This document shows positions 47,100-59,100 of a stretch of 64,000 nucleotides of DNA, piece after piece. The stretch is from Styela clava. Lineage: Eukaryota; Chordata; Ascidiacea; Stolidobranchia; Styelidae. The stretch is from positions 15,855,426-15,919,425 of the forward strand of contig NC_135263.1 in assembly GCF_964204865.1 (NCBI RefSeq), written 5' to 3'. Both the position numbers and the translations under genes were made by a program. The first letter of the stretch is position 1, and every line of letters begins with the position of its first letter. The notes below the pieces were generated by a model. The model was not told the DNA's origin. It did no database searches and was given only the letters and a program-made list of their open reading frames with translations.

Positions 47100-48530
47100 C
47101 AGTGGTCGGCAACCACCGGGCCGCGGCCCATCGCCGGTCCGCGGAAAGGTTACTGCCGGTCCGCAGAGAGGTGACACAAAAACGGACAAGGCCGTAATAA
47201 AACCCTTCACAATCTCACCACAAACCCTACGACTAAAAAACAGCACCCAACAGAAAACCAGACAAACCCAACAGCAGGGGTCGGAAAAAATGCGGCCCGC
47301 GAGCTAATTTGTTGCGGCCCTTGAACGACCCGACATTCAATAAATAAAACAAAAATTAATCCCAAATTTAATATTGTCTCTACACGGATTTATGCGGTGA
47401 CAAGTGCTGCTGTACGCCGCTTCTTATGTAACAAGTGGTGTCGGTCGTATGTTGTTCGAGTTAATTTTGATTTTTAAAATTTGAAAATGTCTGGAAAACG
47501 GAGCGACGCGGGTCGACCATTCCAAAGTGCTTGAACGGAAAAATATTTTTCTTTCTTGCGCATTCCAAAACCAGTTTGCTCGATATGCCCAGTCAGCATC
47601 GCAGTTGTTAAGGGTTTCAATGTTAAACTCGTTACGAAACGAGTCGTCGAAAATTCGACCCCGACACCCGGGACTGCGCCACAGATCATCTGTGCGACAG
47701 TTCAAAACGTGTAATGTGCACGTTCGGAAGAACATATGGCCTTGAGCAGCTTTATCTAAAATACATTACACTTAGATTAAATTTCGTACTCGCTCGTCAT
47801 TTGGACGACGAGTTGCAATAAAAACATCATCTTTCACATTGATAATAAGTATATAAAAACAATGTATTGTTGGATAATAAAAAAAAGCCACATATACATC
47901 TCATTGGGACAGACTTTCAACACAGCAATAGAAGGGTAGCAATGCGGATACGCCATAATTTGAAGTTTAATTATGGTAGCGATTGTTCGAAGGCGGAAAT
48001 GTTGCGGCCCGCGCGCTACCAGAAATGTTTATATTTGGCCCGCAAGTACATTAAGTTTGCCGACCACTGCATAACACTATTGAGCAACATGTCTGATTTC
48101 ATAAACAATTGCCATGTCAGTATGTCGCAATAATGCTGGGTCAATTGTTTTCTCTACGCCCGTATGAGAATGTCTCTCATCAGTCCGACTAAGATCTCCC
48201 CAACAAAACATTGTTAACTTTCCCGAAATCTTAATGTGAGGCCTGGTTTTCAATATTGATAACTACAAAAACGAAATAGGCTGGAAGTAAGAAACACGTT
48301 ACGTGTGTCAATGTCGACCATATCTCGAATGTGGGAACAGTTAATGGCCATCAAACAAATACAGACATCACATTAAATAGCATCACCGTCATTTTTAGTA
48401 TATTGTCAACATAAATTTCCTAATGCGTATAATTTATTGCATAGGCTTAGTTCGTTTGTATAAAGGTGGTCCGCCAAAAGTTTGGTCAAGCTTTACCGGT
48501 CCGTCACTTGAAAAAGGTTGCCGACCACTG
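47100..48530. mobile_element. hAT element with perfect inverted ends and 8-bp target duplication, containing a second hAT
   Basis: Left end CAGTGGTCGGCAACC, right end GGTTGCCGACCACTG (perfect 15-base inverted repeat). CTCTAAAC flanks both sides (47092-47099 and 48531-48538). A second element with related ends (CAGGGGTCGG at 47275, TTTGCCGACCACTG ending 48069) lies inside. The element landed in or beside a SINE body (48540-48790). Confidence 0.88.
47275..48069 (+). mobile_element. Inner hAT element with a BED zinc-finger transposase remnant
   Basis: Plus-strand frame 47487-47714 reads as the N-terminus of a ZBED/GTF2IRD2-type hAT transposase: MSGKRSDAGRPFQSA, stop, then TEKYF, PVCSIC, AVVKGFNVK. 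This is the BED-finger segment with its first Cys pair. The stop TGA at 47532-47534 stands where these proteins have Trp. The His pair is degraded and the catalytic part is absent. The flanks CCCAACAG and CATAACAC agree at only five of eight bases, so the target duplication is doubtful. Confidence 0.68.
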
Positions 48531-48539
48531 CTCTAAACG

Positions 48540-48790
48540 ACTAAAGGTTTCTTGGACAGACCTTGTAAGCCAAACAACACCTTCGAATCAAAATCAAATC
48601 GCTGGTCGGTTACGGCTTCCTCGCCATCAAGTCCATGCATCTGGAAACAAATAACTGGATAACTATTTCCATACCAGACATGCATGGACTGGTAATCGGA
48701 AGAGGGGCCGCGGCTCGCCATATTAATACACGCCGTTCTATCAGCTTCCATCTCCCCCGGGATAAATTGTTTGAATCTTAATCTATCCTA
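48540..48790 (+). mobile_element. SINE body fragment
   Basis: Contains AAATCGCTGGTCGGTTACGG, CATCAAGTCCATGCATCTGG and CTCCCCCGGGATAAAT, shared with the SINE at 4.3-4.6 kb and with fragments at 21.2 and 31.5 kb. The pol III head is not evident. Confidence 0.6.
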
Positions 48791-49489
48791 ATGTTTCTCA
48801 GGCCGAACAACATCTCAGAGTTGTTAAAACCCGCAACTGGCTTGAAGCGCATTTTTTGAACTCGCATTCAGAAAGACAATCATTTCATAATTGGTATGGG
48901 CTTCACCGCCATGTAGTGTGAATTCGATAAAAAAAAAGTGTATAATTATGGCAAGTAATCTTCCATCCAATTTTCACATTTGACAACATAGCGAAATATG
49001 TTATGTTGATTAATCAGTCTGCCTGAGTGACCTAAACCAAGATGTCAATTGCATATAAAGCAATGTATTAGCAAAGGAATAAGATCCACCAGAGAAGTTA
49101 AATCTGCTTTTTCTCAGAACTTAAGTGATAAAAACTGTGTATCCAGTGCGCACTGACACGTTTATTCGTTTGAACAAATTCTGTGAGAAAAATACAATAC
49201 CACTTTGCTGATAATTCTGCTACAGAATCAATTATTTAGTAGGAAGTTGCTCAATTTCATGAGGAAAATTTTAGTAAATTGACTGCATTAAAAATCTATG
49301 TATTTCGCCGTTGAGGGTTGAAATAAATTGACACCTGGTCTATCCGCAAACCAAACTCAGATTAGGGAAACACAGAATGGTAAAACTACTGAACGCTGGG
49401 TAAACCCTTAGTATTTTGCAATATCAGCGAAGCAAATAGAGTCTTAAGTACACTGCAAACTATCCAACATTGAATCTGATGTTGCTGGT
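48791..49489. other. Spacer, no gene seen
   Basis: A+T-rich sequence without recognisable exons or repeat termini. The minus frame 49386-49583 overlaps the start of the duplicated lipocalin flank and is not conserved in copy 1. Confidence 0.4.
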
Positions 49490-50346
49490 CATTTTCGCGG
49501 TTTAGTCTTAATTGAACAAATATTTTTTGAATGTTTATGATTAATCTGTTAAATATAACTTCATTAACCGCATCCAGATGCACATTTCTAAATAAAATAT
49601 AGAATGAGACTCGAGTTCAGGTTTGAACGGATGGCTTCGCTGCGGAGTGCGGACACAGTAAGTAAGTTCTAAAGAAAGCTTTGTAATAAATCGATTCTTC
49701 AGGAACGAAAATTTTGTTTATACTGTCAATCAAATCCCTCCAAGTGTGTTTATGTAAAACAGGTCACGGTGAAATCCATCAAAAGTGAGATCATATAGGA
49801 AATGGCCTTTTTATTATGTCTTTACTGGCTGCATTTGATTGTAGATTCTACGCTTGTAAAGTACTACATGGGATGCTCGTGGTGAAAGTGTTGGTTATCG
49901 AAAGATTTTTTATTTTCATGCAAAACCTCATCAGAATATCTAGGATTCGCTGCGATTTAGTTAAAATATAATTTGTCAGTTTCATGCAATTGCGTCATTT
50001 TAAGCAAATATGTATGATGCGAAAATAAGAGAGATAAATGGGCTAGGCTACTTGCGTTACAGCAACTGTTACATAACAGGTGCGGACCCAATTAAGATGG
50101 AGGCGGTGCAAAAATTTCATTATTAATCCTTTATGTTATGGGAATGAGTAAGAGGAGATAAAGCAAGAAGTTTGAGTTATGGTACATAAGGACCCAAGCA
50201 TGAAGTTAATGATAAGACTTGAGTCCGTATCAATCTAGCTAGACCCATCATTGTCATTTCTTATCAACCATTCCTCCAATTTATTCAACTTTTTTTTTTA
50301 ATTTTAGCAGTAGTGTTTATAATTTGGAATTGATTAATCACTAATG

Positions 50347-53300
50347 ATGGGTTTTAATTGCTTAATGTTAGCTGTGTTTCTGTGTGGGTCAGTTTCTTTG
50401 GTATTTGCGGAGAAATGCGCGCTGCCCATCCCACAAGAAGAGCTTGATATTTCAAAGGTATAGATTAGCCATTCACTCATTTATGAAACGAAAGAATACC
50501 CTTCACCGTATTTCTATATATATTTCAAATAATTTTTCATATATATATTATTATTTGATCAATGACCTAATATGCAATCGAGATACGTATTATTCATAAG
50601 TAGAATAAATATTTATGAATATAAATAAATCTTTGACGCAAGATAAAAAGTCCAACTTATTTCAATTTGTACTTACAGCTAGAAGACACAGTTTGGTACC
50701 TCGGAGTTCAAACTAACGTCGCCGTTCCGGCTATTGTGACTTGTGCTCGTGTGAACAATTTTACGATGACTTCTACTTGATTCAGTGTTCATGTGGAAGA
50801 ATTTGGTCCAGGGTAGGTTGACGACGGATAAACCCAACTCCACACAATGAAAGATATGAACTTCTGTTCGAAATCAAAAATACAAGGTGAAAATTGTATC
50901 AAACTAAATTAAACTGATGATGTAAAACTACGAGAGAGCTTTATAAAAGACAAGGTTGAAATGCGTGTTTTTACTTATTGTTATAAACAACAAAGCAAGA
51001 ATACATGATCGAAAATCGATTAACGTAAAATTATTATCCATCAATTAGTTTGATTTAGTTGCATACTATTTTTTTCTTACTGGGACATTCGTTGTACTTC
51101 TTCTGTTCCTAATGTATAGTCCTTCTTTAACTTCTGTGGCGATATTAATTCGGATCTTAATTTCTATAAATTGTTTGATAAAAGACTTTGGGTGTTTACT
51201 CAAATTGCAACTAATCTTATGGCCAATTGATTATGCAATAGAGGTGAATATTCAGAGTTGAATTCTTGCCATTTTTAATAATTAAAATTTGACGGATGCA
51301 AACTATTTCGATTAGATAGATTTCATTAACACTGAACTATTTTTAAAAGATGATTCAAACGAGTCACCTTTTTAAGCGTTTATACCATCGTCATAAGAAC
51401 GGTGCATAAATGAGCTCATCAATATATTCGTCAAAAAACGAGTATATGACAATTTTTTTAACAAACAAAGCGCTATTTTTTATTTTTTTTCAAAGCCCGA
51501 AGCTGGCATTCTCAAAGCGCTATTTTTTCAAAAACATGAGCGATCAGTAATTCAGTGTGACGAAGTATATTGGATTGAAAGATCAGTTTTATCTGTCGAA
51601 ATCAAATTTAAAAAACAATAAATCGTCTTTTCTTTTTAATCTCTAACTCTTACTCTCATCCTATACTTCCCTCTCATTCTTAAATCCTCTTGTCCCATAT
51701 TTTTGAATTTCAGTGTGTATATTTTCAATTGTGTTTTTTTTTTCGTTTTTTTAATGTTTTATAGTGAATTTCTTAGAACGTATAGGCACCATAATTATGT
51801 CTCAAAACCCGGAATTCCATTCCAAAAGAAGGGAGTATTTTATAGGGAAAGATTAGTAATTTGGACAAACATTTTTAAATACATAGAAAAAAGCTAATTA
51901 TTAGTATTGACGAAATTCTCCGAATTCGTAAATTAGATCGATAAAAAACCCATTTTAAATTAGGCAACATATGGCAACGAAAAACAACTGGATCAATAAC
52001 GTCCAGGTGGTAATTAGTATTCAAAACTTCGATCAATAAGGCTAATGAGATCGATAGCACCATTCCAATCCTCGGAATATAGATTTATAGATCAAATCCT
52101 TATACTATTCTTTACAATTCTGATTAGGTTAAACTCCTGGGAGAGACATGATTATTGTTGGTTTTCTGTATATAAGGGTCGCTATCGCTGTAGTAATATC
52201 CAGTCTTGTAAGATGTAGTCTTGTAGTAACCAGTCTTGTAGTACAACCTTGATGTTGTGTTTACTGTACAATAAAGTAAAGAAGAATTGTCGCAATTGTC
52301 GTTTGTCTGCTATCATCTATTGTCTGCTGGGGGCGAGCGCATACATAACCGAACAACGAGATGAAGAATAATTTGAACAAGTCTAGAAGACAAGAGCCCG
52401 TGCTCCGACTAAAGAGCTACCAAAGATCTCGTACGCCGACTCAAGTTATATTTAGGACACTTATCCTAAAGCCTAAGTAAGTTGGGAAACTTCGACAGCA
52501 AATTTTTCAGGATATTGTTAAATACCGGTGGCTGTATTTGTCTAGCCTTGTATGGAGCAAAAGGCACGTGTAAGCGTCGTATTACGACATTATACAAAAA
52601 ATGAAATTGTCCCCTACCCTCTCCAAAAAAATGACAACCCCTATCTAGATGAAAAATACCTAATTTGGCTTTAAAATGACTCATTCTGTTATGAAGAGTG
52701 ATATCTGATGAGTGTGGAAATAGATAAAATTGAAAACTTAGAGTCTACATTTACATATGGCCATCCATTTTGTAGCATACCGTCAGTCTATGCGTGGATT
52801 TTAATAGTTCGAAATATCTTCTAATATGGTCTGATGTCAATCGTCTTCTCAATATTCACTTCAGTTAATGACATTTTCATCTTTTAATTAACTAACTCTA
52901 AATAGATAGCACTTGAATAGTACGGACAATAGCTAATTCTGTAATAAAACCAAAAATAAAACACCAAAATACCCGTATTTACAGTAATGTCATCCTACTG
53001 ACTGACAACAAAATAAATATGCCCATCAAAAACTAAAGACCATAAAATCAGAAATAAACACAGTTGGTATGCTACATAGGACCTAAAATAATTTTACAGA
53101 CATAAAATGCTCCAAAGTAACCACTGCTGCATTGGTAGCCACAGCTGCAACTGGTAGCCTATCCTAGAATACCAGAAGACAGATTGACAGTGCGTCAGCG
53201 CCAGTAGTGTTCCGAGCAATAAAATACAAAATTTAACAGTAGATTAAATAACGTACACGGTAATATAAGTTTACAAATACAGGTGGTCACACTTTAAAAA

Positions 53301-54605
53301 ACGGATTTTTTTTTCGTTTCAGCCGACTTATATACACAAGTTCCTATCTCCAGGCATTGCATAATTTTGTTGCAAAAAAGTCAATTTAGGTGATTTTGAT
53401 GATATTGGGAATTTCGTCATCCACATTAATTTCTGCTGAACTGCAGCCGTAAAATAAAAATGTCACAATGGATAAAAAAGCGCAAATGGCGAAATTTTTT
53501 TATTTACGTTTATGCTGAATATCCTACACTTTGAACACTTCATAGTGATAACCACTACATTTCAAAATTATAATTGGTATTATTTCAATTTCCCGGTGCT
53601 ATTATAATTTGATATTGTTCCTACTTAGATGAGGAAAACTTGCTCAAAAAGGATTACTTATTTATAACCGATTATTTCAATTACTTTGGAGTAATGCTAT
53701 GTCCCGCAGAAGGTGAGTAAACTGTATTTTTATTTTTGAGTATTATTAACATTCTTTCATTGAGCTAGAATTATAATTCAACTCTATGTGAAAAGTTATA
53801 CTAACCAATAAGCAATCCATTATGTGAAGAAATCAATGTGATAATTAAGCGGGTTTCCAAACACAGTGTAGTCCATGGGTCCCACCAGTTTACTTGCAAA
53901 CCCTAGAGTTTATATCATCATATGAACATTATTTGAATATAATCAAATACCTATTGTTCTGCCAGTATTTGGCTTGCTTTTATACATATTTATAGTTTGT
54001 ACAATTCTTCTATCTGTCAAAAACAAGACCCAATCTTAAAAGAAGGCAATTAACGACAGACTCAAGTTTATCATCGATTTATATGAGAATAAATGTAAAT
54101 TTATTTAGTTCGTATTTTTATTCTACAAAGATCTGAACATAAGTATTTTAATATTATTAATCAAATGATGTTTTGCATAGGACAAGTAAACCATTGTGCA
54201 GGGAGTCGTCGAACCTTGGAAATGTTTCAATGGTTTTCAATTCACTTGAATAACTAATAACCTAGGTCTTTGATGCACAATGGTTCAAGATTATTATTGT
54301 TGGGTGTGACTTACTATAAGTTAAAGATCGAATATCTCCCCTGCTACATATTTAATTGATATAGGTTTGCTGTGAACATCAGGAACATTACTTTATTTTT
54401 ATCTTGATAGAGTAAACTTTCTAAGTTGGTACATTTTACACATATTTATGGCTCATTTACAGGAGAATGGCTCCTCTGGAATTACTTCAACCAACCAAAG
54501 CCATCTCTCAATAGCGTCATCAAATTCTACAACAAACTTCATGAACTTGGTGTTTCTGCTCGTTTTCATGCATCTCGTTGCAATGAAAAATATTTCACTA
54601 AATAG
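50347..54605 (+). pseudogene. Lipocalin (apolipoprotein D-like) copy 2, nonsense codon and two exons missing
   Basis: Paralogue of the gene at 40.6-45.4 kb. Recognisable exons: 50347-50457, 50679-50812, 53629-53712, 54463-54605, equal in length to exons 1, 2, 5 and 6 of copy 1. An extra in-frame ATG lies at 50344. Exon 2 keeps VWYLGVQTN and VTCARVNNF but has TGA at 50778-50780 where copy 1 has GGA. No counterparts of exons 3 and 4 were found: 50820-52670 is unrelated to copy 1. Joining exon 2 (phase 2) to exon 5 (phase 1) would shift frame. Exons 5 and 6 are still open (LFITDYFNYFGVMLC; EWLLWNYFNQPKPSL). Two independent disabling changes make a pseudogene likely. Confidence 0.8.
50813..52670. 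other. Sequence replacing lipocalin exons 3-4, with a candidate LTR
   Basis: Non-homologous to the equivalent interval of lipocalin 1 (41066-42120). About 52130-52335 resembles a retroelement LTR: TATATAAGGG at about 52170, AATAAAG at about 52272, then a short downstream segment. A small frame beginning ATGAAGAATAATTTG near 52362 could be a gag start. No second LTR was found. The rest is A+T-rich without recognisable coding. Confidence 0.4.
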
Positions 54606-54894
54606 AAGATAAATGACCAAACGTTTGATACCGTCACAATCTATATATTCTTCTATTTCGTATAACCAGTTTCTATTTCCATCGAAAGTTTTCATTGGAT
54701 TATTGTCAACTAAAATACCTTATCATGTCCTAGACCTAATTAATAGACAAGTGTTCAAATCCGTGGTAGCTGTTTCATGTATTTTTATTGTTATCATCCT
54801 TGTAGAAGGCGGGCCATGTTTCATAATTGGTCATTCTTGCAAATATTTGTCACATCAATCATTCTCATAAATCATTTTTATTCAATCGTTGATT
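54606..54894. other. 3' flank of lipocalin 2
   Basis: Matches 45406-45590 downstream of lipocalin 1 and ends abruptly at TTCAATCGTTGATT, where the array begins. Overlapping frames (54453-54695 minus, 54613-54870 plus) are shadows of exon 6 and its UTR. Confidence 0.6.
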
Positions 54895-54897
54895 ATT

Positions 54898-55395
54898 AGG
54901 CTTCCCGCTGCTTGTCAGCAGGGAACCTATTGTATTCCTGTGTTTTATTATTATTATTATTATTTATTTATTATTAGGCTTCCCGCTGCTTGTCAGCAGG
55001 GAACCTATTGTATTCCTGTGTTTTATTAATATTATTTATTAGGCTTCCCGCTGCTTGTCAGCAGGGAACCTATTGTATTCCTGTGTTTTATTATTATTAT
55101 TTATTTATTATTATTATTATTAGGCTTCCCGCTGCTTGTCAGCAGGGAACCTATTGTATTCCTGTGTTTTATTATTATTATTTATTATTATTAGGCTTCC
55201 CGCTGCTTGTCAGCAGGGAACCTATTGTATTCCTGTGTTTTATTATTATTATTTATTATTATTTATTATTATTTATTATTATTATTTATTATTAGGCTTC
55301 CCGCTGCTTGTCAGCAGGGAACCTATTGTATTCCTGTGTTTTATTATTATTATTTATTATTATTTATTATTTATTATTATTTATTATTATTATTA
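54898..55395 (+). repeat. Six stacked heads separated by (ATT)n tracts
   Basis: Six copies of the same head of roughly 55 bases, each with a foldback (CCCGCTG, loop CTTGT, CAGC-A-GGG). They are separated only by ATT-rich microsatellite of varying length, with no bodies between. This is the opening side of the nested insertions. Confidence 0.92.
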
Positions 55396-55396
55396 T

Positions 55397-56115
55397 TTTT
55401 TTTTCAAATTGGTCCTACAAACTTGAAATTCACCTCAAATGTGCAGAAGTTCTCAGCTAGCAATAAAATGCAAATTTTATGCATGACTGACCACGCTTTC
55501 ACGCTTCAGTGAGCAAAACGCGTATTCAGTTTTTTTGCGATTTCTCAAAATTGATACATGGTATTGGGTTGAAATTCATAACAATGATTAATGGACATGT
55601 TCCGGATACGATATGTCAAGGATACGCATGAGTGACCTCGGCGATACGCTCCAGTGAGCAATATAGGATTTTACATTTTCATCTTCTTCTCGAGAACGAC
55701 ACTACTTAGAGACTTGAAATTTACATCACATGCAGACAATAAGTCCCCCATCATAATTTGCAAATTTTATGCATGACTGACCACGCTTTCACGCTCCAGT
55801 GAGCAAAACGCGACTTCAGTTTTTTTGCGATTTCTCAAAATTGATACATGCTATTGGGTTGAAATTCATAACAATGATTAATGGAAATGTTCCGGATACG
55901 ACATATCAAGGATACGCATGAGTGACCTCGGCGATACGCTCCAGTGAGCAATATAGGATTTTACATTTTCATCTTCTTCTCGAGAACGACACTACTTAGA
56001 GACTTGAAATTTACATCACATGCAGATAATGAGTCCCCCATCATAAACTGCAAATTTTATGCATGACTGACCACGCTTTCACGCTCCAGTGCGCAAAACG
56101 CGTCTCCAGCTTTTT
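55397..56115 (+). repeat. Representative body: 290-bp tandem units, each an ancient dimer
   Basis: The period, measured from successive GGACATGTTCCGG-type sites (55593, 55883), is about 290 bases. Within one unit GCATGACTGACC...ACGCTCCAGTGAGC and GCATGAGTGACC...ACGCTCCAGTGAGC lie about 145 bases apart, and TTGAAATTYA recurs at matching offsets, so the unit descends from a doubled 145-bp monomer. The same units fill all other bodies of the array and array 1. Confidence 0.9.
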
Positions 56116-59100
56116 TTACGCGGGAAGCCTGTTAAAGCTGCACGCAGCTCTAGTTATTTATTATTATTATTATTTTTTTTTCAAATTGGTCCTACAAACT
56201 TGAAATTCACCTCAAATGTGCAGAAGTTCTCAGCTAGCAATAAAATGCAAAGTTTATGCATGACTGACCACGCTTTCACGCTCCAGTGAGCAAAACGCGT
56301 ATTCAGTTTTTTTGCGATTTCTCAAAATTGATACATGGTATTGGGTTGAAATTCATAACAATGATTAATGGACATGTTCCGGATACGATATGTCAAGGAT
56401 ACGCATGAGTGACCTCGGCGATACGCTCCAGTGAGCAATATAGGATTTTACATTTTCATCTTCTTCTCGAGAACGACACTACTTAGAGACTTGAAATTTA
56501 CATCACATGCAGACAATAAGTCCCCCATCATAATTTGCAAATTTTATGCATGACTGACCACGCTTTCACGCTCCAGTGAGCAAAACGCGACTTCAGTTTT
56601 TTTGCAATTTCTCAAAATTGATACATGCTATTGGGTTGAAATTCATAACAATGATTAATGGACATGTTCCGGATACGATATGTCAAGGATACGCATGAGT
56701 GACCTCGGCGATACGCTCCAGTGAGCAATATAGGATTTTACATTTTCATCTTCTTCTTGAGAACGACACTACTTAGAGACTTGAAATTTACATCACATGC
56801 AGATAATAAGTCCCCCATGATAAATTGCAAATTTTATGCATGACTGACCACGCTTTCACGCTTCAGTGAGCAAAAGGCATTTTCAGTTTTTTTGCGATTT
56901 CTCAAAATTGATACATGCTATTGGGTTGAAATTCATAACAATGATTAATGGACATGTTCCGGATACGACGTGTCAAGGATACGCATGAGTGACCTCGGCG
57001 ATACGCTCCAGTGAGCATTATAGGATTTTACATTTCCATCTTCTACTCGAGAACGACACTACTTAGAGACTTGAAATTTGCATCACATGCAGATAATAAG
57101 TCCCCCATCATAAATTCCAAATTTTATGCATGACTGACGAAGCTTTCACGCTCCAGTGAACAAAACGCGTTTTCAGTTTTTTTGCGATTTCTCAAAATTG
57201 ATACATGCTATTGGGTTGAAATTCATAACAATGATTAATGGACATGTTCCGGATACGACATATCAAGGATACGCATGAGTGTCCTCGGCGATACGCTCCA
57301 GTGAGCAATATAGGATTTTACATTTTCATCTTCTTCTCGAGAACGACACTACTTAGAGACTTGAAATTTACATCACATGCAGATAATAAGTCCCCCATCG
57401 TAAACTGCAAATATCATGCATGACTGACCACGCTTTCACGCTCCAGTGAGCAAAACGCGTCTTCAGTTTTTTTTACGCGGGAAGCCTGTTAAAGCTGCAC
57501 GCAGCTCTAGTTTATTATTAGGCTTCCCGCTGCTTGTCAGCAGGGAACCTATTGTATTCCTGTGTTTTATTATTATTATTTATTATTATTTATTATTATT
57601 ATTTATTATTATTTATTATTATTATTATTTTTTTTTCAAATTGGTCCTACAAACTTGAAATTCACCTCAAATGTGCAGAAGTTCTCAGCTAGCAATAAAA
57701 TGCAAATTTTATGCATGACTGACCACGCTTTCACGCTCCAGTGAGCAAAACGCGTATTCAGTTTTTTTGCGATTTCTCAAAATTGATACATGGTATTGGG
57801 TTGAAATTCATCACAATGATTAATGGACATGTTCCGGATACGATATGTCAAGGATACGCATGAGTGACCTCGGCGATACGCTCCAGTGAGCAATATAGGA
57901 TTTTACATTTTCATCTTCTTCTCGAGAACGACACTACTTAGAGACTTGAAATTTACATCACATGCAGACAATAAGTCCCCCATCATAATTTGCAAATTTT
58001 ATGCATGACTGACCACGCTTTCACGCTCCAGTGAGCAAAACGCGACTTCAGTTTTTTTGCAATTTCTCAAAATTGATACATGCTATTGGGTTGAAATTCA
58101 TAACAATGATTAATGGACATGTTCCGGATACGATATGTCAAGGATACGCATGAGTGACCTCGGCGATACGCTCCAGTGAGCAATATAGGATTTTACATTT
58201 TCATCTTCTTCTTGAGAACGACACTACTTAGAGACTTGAAATTTAAATCACATGCAGATAATAAGTCCCCCATCATAAATTCCAAATTTTATGCATGACT
58301 GACGAAGCTTTCACGCTCCAGTGAGCAAAAGGCATTTTCAGTTTTTTTGCGATTTCTCAAAATTGATACATGCTATTGGGTTGAAATTCATAACAATGAT
58401 TAATGGACATGTTCCGGATACGACGTGTCAAGGATACGCATGAGTGACCTCGGCGATACGCTCCAGTGAGCATTATAGGATTTTACATTTCCATCTTCTA
58501 CTCGAGAACGACACTACTTAGAGACTTGAAATTTAAATCACATGCAGATAATAAGTCCCCCATCATAAATTCCAAATTTTATGCATGACTGACGAAGCTT
58601 TCACGCTCCAGTGAACAAAACGCGTTTTCAGTTTTTTTGCGATTTCTCAAAATTGATACATGCTATTGGGTTGAAATTCATAACAATGATTAATGGACAT
58701 GTTCCGGATACGACATATCAAGGATACGCATGAGTGTCCTCGGCGATACGCTCCAGTGAGCAATATAGGATTTTACATTTTCATCTTCTTCTCGAGAACG
58801 ACACTACTTAGAGACTTGAAATTTACATCACATGCAGATAATAAGTCCCCCATCGTAAACTGCAAATATCATGCATGACTGACCACGCTTTCACGCTCCA
58901 GTGAGCAAAACGCGTCTTCAGTTTTTTTTACGCGGGAAGCCTGTTAAAGCTGCACGCAGCTCTAGTTATTATTTATTATTATTATTATTTTTTTTTCAAA
59001 TTGGTCCTACAAACTTGAAATTCACCTCAAATGTGCAGAAGTTCTCAGCTAGCAATAAAATGCAAATTTTATGCATGACTGACCACGCTTTCACGCTCCA

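Noticed and set aside
47424-47745. Minus-strand frames overlapping the inner hAT element
   Set aside because: The plus strand carries the BED-finger transposase remnant; the minus frames are shadows.
54898-55395. Regularly spaced repeats that could suggest a CRISPR array
   Set aside because: The spacers are ATT microsatellite, the genome is animal, and each repeat is the head of a mobile element.
54990-55512. Long plus-strand open frames with runs of Leu, Ile, Tyr and Phe (also at 6317-6630, 57446-57744, 62667-63054)
   Set aside because: They are translations of ATT microsatellite and element head/body sequence repeated at every array copy, and have no gene-like composition.
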